From Bacillota bacterium (lineage in GTDB: Bacteria > Bacillota > Clostridia > Lachnospirales > Lachnospiraceae): a stretch of DNA of 64,000 bases. The DNA is taken from assembly GCA_023457255.1 (NCBI GenBank), contig JAEWMB010000026.1, positions 62,001-126,000 of the forward strand, written 5' to 3'. Positions 60,311-64,000 of this stretch are shown piece after piece. Position 1 is the first letter of the stretch. Each line of letters starts with the position of its first letter. A program made the translations under genes and the position numbers. Below the pieces are notes generated by a model. It was not told the origin of the DNA. It saw only the letters and a list, made by a program, of their open reading frames with translations, and did not search any database.

Positions 60311-61624
60311 ATGAAAAAACTATTAAGCATTGAAAAAGTGAAAGGCAGAGAAATCTTAGACTCCAGAGGAAATCCAACCGTGGAGGCAGAAGTTATTTTA
60401 AGCGATGGCAGCGTGGGTATGGCAGCCGCACCTTCCGGTGCATCTACCGGTGCATTTGAGGCAGTAGAATTAAGAGATGGTGATAAAGGGCGTTACCTTG
60501 GTAATGGCGTTTTAAATGCAGTAGAGCACGTAAAAAAAGAGTTAGCAGAGGCCGTATGCGGTAAAAATCCATTAAACCAAGTGGAGATTGATGCTGCAAT
60601 GATTGCTGCAGATGGTACTGATAACAAAGGAAAACTTGGTGCTAATGCAATTCTGGCAGTTTCCCTTGCAACAGCAAAAGCTGCTGCAACCGCAGTATCT
60701 CTTCCGTTATATCAATATCTTGGCGGTACCAATGCAAGAACACTTCCGGTGCCTATGATGAATATTATTAATGGCGGTAAACATGCGGATTCCAGTTTAA
60801 ATATTCAGGAATTTATGATTATGCCGGTAGGTGCTAAGAGTTTCTCAGAAGCGCTGGAGCATAGTACAACTGTATTTCATACTTTGAAAAAGTTATTAAA
60901 AGAAGATGGATATGTTACTGCGGTTGGAGATGAAGGAGGATTCGCTCCTAAGTTTAGTTCGGACGAACAAGCTCTTCAGTATATCGTTGAAGCAATTAAA
61001 AAAGCAGGCTTTGAACCAGGAACTGATTTCTATATTGCCATGGATGCCGCTGCTACGGAGATGTATGATGAGGCAAAGAAGATTGGAAAAGCAGGAAATT
61101 ATCTATTCTGGAAATCTGGTGAGCTAAAGACGGTGGATGAGATGATTGATTATTGGGAGAACTTATGTGATAAGTATCCTATTTTATCCTTGGAAGACGG
61201 ATTAGCTGAGGAAGACTGGGAAGGCTGGAAGAAGTTAACGGACCGCCTTGGTAATCGTATTCAACTGGTAGGTGATGATTTATTTGTAACTAACACAAAT
61301 CGTATCACAAAAGGAATACAAGAAAGTATATCAAACTCCGTATTAATTAAGTTTAATCAGATAGGTTCTCTAACAGAAACCTTAAATGCAATCGAGATGA
61401 CAAAGAATCAGGGATGGACGGCAATTATATCCCATCGTTCCGGTGAGACGGAGGATACGACGATTGCAGATATCGCAGTAGCTACCAATGCCGGGCAGAT
61501 TAAGACCGGCGCACCATCAAGAAGTGACCGTGTGGCAAAATACAATCAATTGCTCCGTATCGAGCAAGAATTGGGTCAGGCAGCCATTTACCCAGGAAAG
61601 AAGGCCTTTAAAGTTTTAAAATAA
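60311..61624 (+). CDS. eno: Enolase
   Basis: 437 residues. GREILDSRGNPTVEAEV at the start; GDDLFVTNTNRI and the signature SHRSGETEDTTIADI at the end; catalytic Lys in LIKFNQIGS. It converts 2-phosphoglycerate to phosphoenolpyruvate. AAAGAGG lies 6 nt before ATG. Monocistronic, not linked to other glycolytic genes here. Confidence 0.98.
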   Translation: MKKLLSIEKVKGREILDSRGNPTVEAEVILSDGSVGMAAAPSGASTGAFEAVELRDGDKGRYLGNGVLNAVEHVKKELAEAVCGKNPLNQVEIDAAMIAADGTDNKGKLGANAILAVSLATAKAAATAVSLPLYQYLGGTNARTLPVPMMNIINGGKHADSSLNIQEFMIMPVGAKSFSEALEHSTTVFHTLKKLLKEDGYVTAVGDEGGFAPKFSSDEQALQYIVEAIKKAGFEPGTDFYIAMDAAATEMYDEAKKIGKAGNYLFWKSGELKTVDEMIDYWENLCDKYPILSLEDGLAEEDWEGWKKLTDRLGNRIQLVGDDLFVTNTNRITKGIQESISNSVLIKFNQIGSLTETLNAIEMTKNQGWTAIISHRSGETEDTTIADIAVATNAGQIKTGAPSRSDRVAKYNQLLRIEQELGQAAIYPGKKAFKVLK

Positions 61625-61657
61625 ACAGATCGTAATATGATATAAAAGGAAGCATTA

Positions 61658-61690
61658 AAAAATAGGAGGGGTTATACTCCTCCTATTTTT
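61658..61690. terminator. Bidirectional terminator after eno
   Basis: AAAAATAGGAGG pairs with CCTCCTATTTTT; A and T tracts on each side serve both strands. The stop codon of the small reverse-strand gene lies in its loop. Confidence 0.85.
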
Positions 61691-61872
61691 AATGGCTCCA
61701 ATGGAAAGCATTCGTAATATTTGATGATGTTTCCGCTGACAATATGTACCATCTCTTTGTTGCATAAAATCGGGTCACAGACATATCTCATATTATCATA
61801 TAGATCATGATTTTCACCATAGGTAATGTCATATGGCAGTAATGGTTCATAGGCTGACTTTGTATTTTTCAT
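61672..61872 (-). CDS. Small 66-residue protein of unknown function
   Basis: Begins MKNTKSAYEPLLPYDITYG and contains two Cys (CDPILCNKE) plus a third near the end (YYECFPLEP). Composition looks coding, with many Tyr and Pro. GAGG lies 5 nt before ATG, and a TTGACA-17-TACGAT promoter lies upstream on the same strand. It ends in the shared terminator. I do not recognise a family. Confidence 0.6.
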   Translation of the reverse strand: MKNTKSAYEPLLPYDITYGENHDLYDNMRYVCDPILCNKEMVHIVSGNIIKYYECFPLEPLKIGGV

Positions 61873-61943
61873 AAAGACCTCATATTGATTTAAAATGTGA
61901 AGCTAAATAAGCAGCAAGGTACTAAATTTATTGTCCTATACTA

Positions 61944-61972
61944 ATCGTAATCCATACAATTTCTATTGTCAA
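61944..61972 (-). promoter_or_regulatory. Promoter of the small reverse-strand gene
   Basis: On the minus strand: TTGACA (61967-61972), 17 bp, TACGAT (61944-61949), 72 nt from the start codon. Confidence 0.6.
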
Positions 61973-62093
61973 GTGCATTCTTCTGACTCATTGGTACTAT
62001 TTCCAGGTGCAAATCAAATACTGCATTTCTCTTTTCATTCTTAAGAGAGTGAGCTATAATAATTAGAAAATAAAGTAGAAAGGTCGGATTTAA

Positions 62094-62645
62094 GTGATAG
62101 AAGAGATAAAGAAAAATACCGGGCAAGCGGTGTTAGAATTAATTGAAATTGCAAATTTAAAAGAAAAAGATTTGTTAGTTATCGGTTGTTCCTCCAGTGA
62201 AATTGTTGGAAAGAAGATTGGGACAAGTAGTGCGGTTACTGCTGCTAAAGCAGTATATGATGCGATTGCTCCGATTCTTTCAAGACATGGGATTTATCTG
62301 GCTGCACAATGTTGTGAGCATCTGAATCGTGCTTTAATTCTGGAAGCGGAAGCGGCAGCATATTACGGATATGAAGTGGTAAGTGTCGTACCACAGCCAC
62401 ATGCCGGTGGTTCTTTTGCTGCTACAGTTTATGAGCACATGAACTCACCTGTAGCAGTGGAAGCAGTTAGTGCTAATGCTGGAATGGATATTGGAGATAC
62501 CTTGATTGGTATGCACTTAAAACGGGTTGCGGTTCCGGTTCGTCTCAGCGTTAACAGGATAGGAGAAGCGAATCTGGTATGTGCCAGAACAAGACCTAAA
62601 TTTATTGGCGGAGAAAGAGCAATCTACCGGGGAGAGCAGCGGTAA
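62094..62645 (+). CDS. TIGR01440 / UPF0340 family protein
   Basis: 183 residues, matching the YwlG-like UPF0340 family: LLVIGCSSSEIVGKKIGTSS, HGIYLAAQCCEHLNRALI, PHAGGSFAATVYEHM and RTRPKFIGGERA. The function is not established. The start is GTG 62094 with AAAGGTCGG upstream; the first in-frame ATG lies far inside the domain. A TATAAT at 62055-62060 (TTTTCA 17 bp upstream) may be its promoter. The thioesterase gene follows after 38 nt. Confidence 0.9.
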   Translation: MIEEIKKNTGQAVLELIEIANLKEKDLLVIGCSSSEIVGKKIGTSSAVTAAKAVYDAIAPILSRHGIYLAAQCCEHLNRALILEAEAAAYYGYEVVSVVPQPHAGGSFAATVYEHMNSPVAVEAVSANAGMDIGDTLIGMHLKRVAVPVRLSVNRIGEANLVCARTRPKFIGGERAIYRGEQR

Positions 62646-62683
62646 AAGTAGTCAACGGAAGAAAGCATAAGGAGGGAGAGCAA

Positions 62684-63118
62684 GTGATAGAAGACATAAA
62701 AGCTTATCGGCATAAAGTACAATACTATGAAACAGACCAGATGGGGGTCGTTCATCATTCAAATTATATTCGATGGTTTGAAGAAGCAAGAACGGATCTT
62801 TTAGAGCGAGTAGGTTTTTCTTATCAGAAAATGGAAGAGTGCGGAGTTATTATCCCGGTAATCGGTGTAAGCTGTGAATATAAATCAATGGTAAGATTTA
62901 ATGACATTGTTTCAATTCTATCAAGAGTAACCGAGTTTAATGGTATCAAATTAACGGTAGCATACCAAATAACTGATTTAACAACAGGCCGATTGTGTAC
63001 CGTTGGAGAGACAAAACACTGTTTCTTAAATTCGGAGTATAAGATGTTCCGCTTAGCAAAAGAAAAGCCGGAAGTATATCAAATTTTTCAGGATTTATTG
63101 GAGTCGGATAAAAAATAA
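62684..63118 (+). CDS. YbgC/FcbC-type acyl-CoA thioesterase
   Basis: 144 residues with a hotdog fold. The motif YYETDQMGVVHHSNYIRWFEEA carries the catalytic Asp (D18) of 4-hydroxybenzoyl-CoA thioesterase-like enzymes. It hydrolyses short or aromatic acyl-CoAs. GTG 62684 is the start, with AAGGAGGGAG about 6 nt upstream. Probably co-transcribed with the UPF0340 gene. Confidence 0.92.
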   Translation: MIEDIKAYRHKVQYYETDQMGVVHHSNYIRWFEEARTDLLERVGFSYQKMEECGVIIPVIGVSCEYKSMVRFNDIVSILSRVTEFNGIKLTVAYQITDLTTGRLCTVGETKHCFLNSEYKMFRLAKEKPEVYQIFQDLLESDKK

Positions 63119-63119
63119 A

Positions 63120-63260
63120 GTATAGTAGTTAATAAGGCAGCATAGCAAATAGCATAACGGAATAACAAAGTAGCATAACAAACAACAAATCAGAATAACA
63201 AATAATAAAGAAGAACCAATAATAAATCAGAGTAACAAATTAACAAAGCATAGCAACATA
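63120..63260. repeat. A-rich low-complexity repeat region
   Basis: Repeated AGCATARCAAA and ATCAGARTAACAAAT-like elements, almost without T on one side. Non-coding; lies between the thioesterase stop and the shared terminator. Confidence 0.45.
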
Positions 63261-63261
63261 T

Positions 63262-63321
63262 AAAAAGCGTGAACCAGCAAGTTCCCTGGTAAAAAGGCAG
63301 GAATTGCAGGTCACGCTTTTT
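63262..63321. terminator. Bidirectional terminator
   Basis: AAAAAGCGTGA pairs with TCACGCTTTTT, with an inner CCAG/CTGG. Serves the thioesterase unit and the ATPase on the minus strand. Confidence 0.85.
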
Positions 63322-63330
63322 AATATTGAA

Positions 63331-64000
63331 TTATGCTTTACTAGACACAGCCTTTTGTAACTCGACGATAATAATAGGTATGATAGAAAGAATGAACACA
63401 GTAGTCCACTGGGAGGGTAACATAGGGGTTACTTTAAAAATCTTCGTCAGAGGTTCAAAGGAAACAACGATAATTTGTAAAAAGGTACATACTAAGAAGG
63501 AGATTACCATTTGCTTATTTCGAAAGAGTCCGATCTTAAAGATAGAGTGCTCACTTCGCATGTTAAAGGCATGGAAGAGTTGAGAAAGGCTTAGTACGGT
63601 AAATGCCATTGTTCTGCCACCTAAGGTATAAGCAATCAAGGCAAGCGAGCCAACCATTGCTCCTTCAAAGATAATCTTAAAAACAAGACCATCGCTAAAC
63701 ATACCCTTTTTTGGAGAAATCGGAGGTTTGTTCATAATATCATCAGGTGCTGGTTCTACGCCAAGTGCGATGGCAGGAAGTGAGTCAGTAACAAGATTTA
63801 CCCAAAGTAACTGAACCGCAAGTAACGGTGCCGGAAGTCCAAACAAGATAGCTATAAATATAGTAATGATTTCCCCAATATTGCTGGAGAGCAGGAAATG
63901 AATGGATTTACGGATATTATCATAGATACCGCGGCCTTCTTTCACTGCGGCAACGATGGTTGCAAAGTTATCGTCAGCTAATATCATATCAGCGGCATTT
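63331..64000 (-). CDS. P-type cation-transporting ATPase, C-terminal part (truncated by window edge)
   Basis: The frame stays open to the window end, so only about 223 C-terminal residues are present. It starts with AADMILADDNFATIVAAVKE, the hinge and last part of the phosphorylation domain of type II ATPases, then about six membrane helices (NIGEIITIFIAILFGLPAPL, LLWVNLVTDSLPAIALG). The NLVTDSLPA motif is typical of Ca2+ pumps of the PMR1/SERCA type. The catalytic DKTGT lies outside the window. The in-frame ATG at 63987 is internal, not the start. Confidence 0.93.
   Translation of the reverse strand, partial: NAADMILADDNFATIVAAVKEGRGIYDNIRKSIHFLLSSNIGEIITIFIAILFGLPAPLLAVQLLWVNLVTDSLPAIALGVEPAPDDIMNKPPISPKKGMFSDGLVFKIIFEGAMVGSLALIAYTLGGRTMAFTVLSLSQLFHAFNMRSEHSIFKIGLFRNKQMVISFLVCTFLQIIVVSFEPLTKIFKVTPMLPSQWTTVFILSIIPIIIVELQKAVSSKA

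Noticed and set aside
61941..62126. 61-residue minus-strand frame near the TIGR01440 gene
   Set aside because: Overlaps the promoters of two better-supported genes and has no ribosome binding site.
63326..63583. 85-residue plus-strand frame
   Set aside because: Antisense shadow of the conserved P-type ATPase.

Overview
The window looks like chromosome from a low-GC, anaerobic, spore-former-type Firmicute of the Lachnospiraceae (a Clostridium/Lachnoclostridium phytofermentans-like plant-polysaccharide degrader). The grounds are AT-rich intergenic DNA, strong GGAGG ribosome binding sites, TTGACA/TATAAT promoters, a class III (anaerobic) ribonucleotide reductase, a CcpA-type cre box, NrdR boxes, an M-box, a SleB-type cell-wall hydrolase, and GH36/GH43/GH3 glycosidases. 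Most genes are on the + strand. I saw no rRNA or tRNA genes, no insertion sequence, no prophage and no CRISPR array. The species assignment is inference.

Layout. 1-910: end of a subtilisin-like protease. 983-3205: an aldo/keto reductase with a ferredoxin-like tail, an ECF-transporter S component and a DUF1893 protein, behind a MerR-type promoter. 3640-5031: a membrane protein under a perfect cre box, and a CBS-domain protein. 5107-7296: GH36 alpha-galactosidase. 7666-13771: polyamine locus (Arg/Lys/Orn decarboxylase, aminopropyltransferase, agmatinase-family ureohydrolase, carboxy(nor)spermidine dehydrogenase and decarboxylase) with a folded intercistronic RNA. 13846-17186: nrdD and nrdG behind tandem NrdR boxes, followed by an unknown membrane protein and a DUF1653 protein that seems to start at ATT. 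19152-23093: purC-purF-purB. 23353-28693: small hypothetical, DUF188 protein, aldehyde dehydrogenase with a LysR regulator, M18 aminopeptidase, dut. 28752-30193: purA behind a promoter/terminator leader.

30399-33606 is the most unusual locus: a lipoprotein ApbE flavin transferase divergent from a membrane-anchored flavoprotein. Its RnfG-like FMN-binding domain appears split by three tandem repeats of about 122 residues, each with a degenerate copy of the flavin-attachment motif. 34041-36456: Imm5-like immunity protein, ilvH, ilvC. 36819-40022: MATE exporter, then a DUF134 regulator and an Mrp/NifX fusion behind a palindromic operator and folded leader. 40118-43454: M-box riboswitch, a small unannotated gene and mgtE, convergent with a CNNM/CorC-type magnesium exporter. 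43861-46331: esterase-like hydrolase overlapping a minimal SufC/SufB pair. 46467-50830: divergent GH43 and GH3 xylosidases. 51096-53421: ABC exporter with an operator-like palindrome. 53689-58208: argH, CBS-ACT protein, DUF2156 protein and GNAT protein. 58400-63118: cell-wall hydrolase, enolase, a small reverse-strand gene with its own promoter, TIGR01440 protein and a thioesterase. 63331-64000: C-terminal part of a P-type cation ATPase.

How the genes fit together: nucleotide synthesis (pur, nrd, dut), polyamine synthesis, plant-glycan hydrolysis (alpha-galactoside and xylan side) and magnesium balance are each clustered. The control elements (cre, NrdR, M-box, MerR-type promoter) were read directly from the sequence. 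All assignments rest on motif recognition by eye, with no database search.
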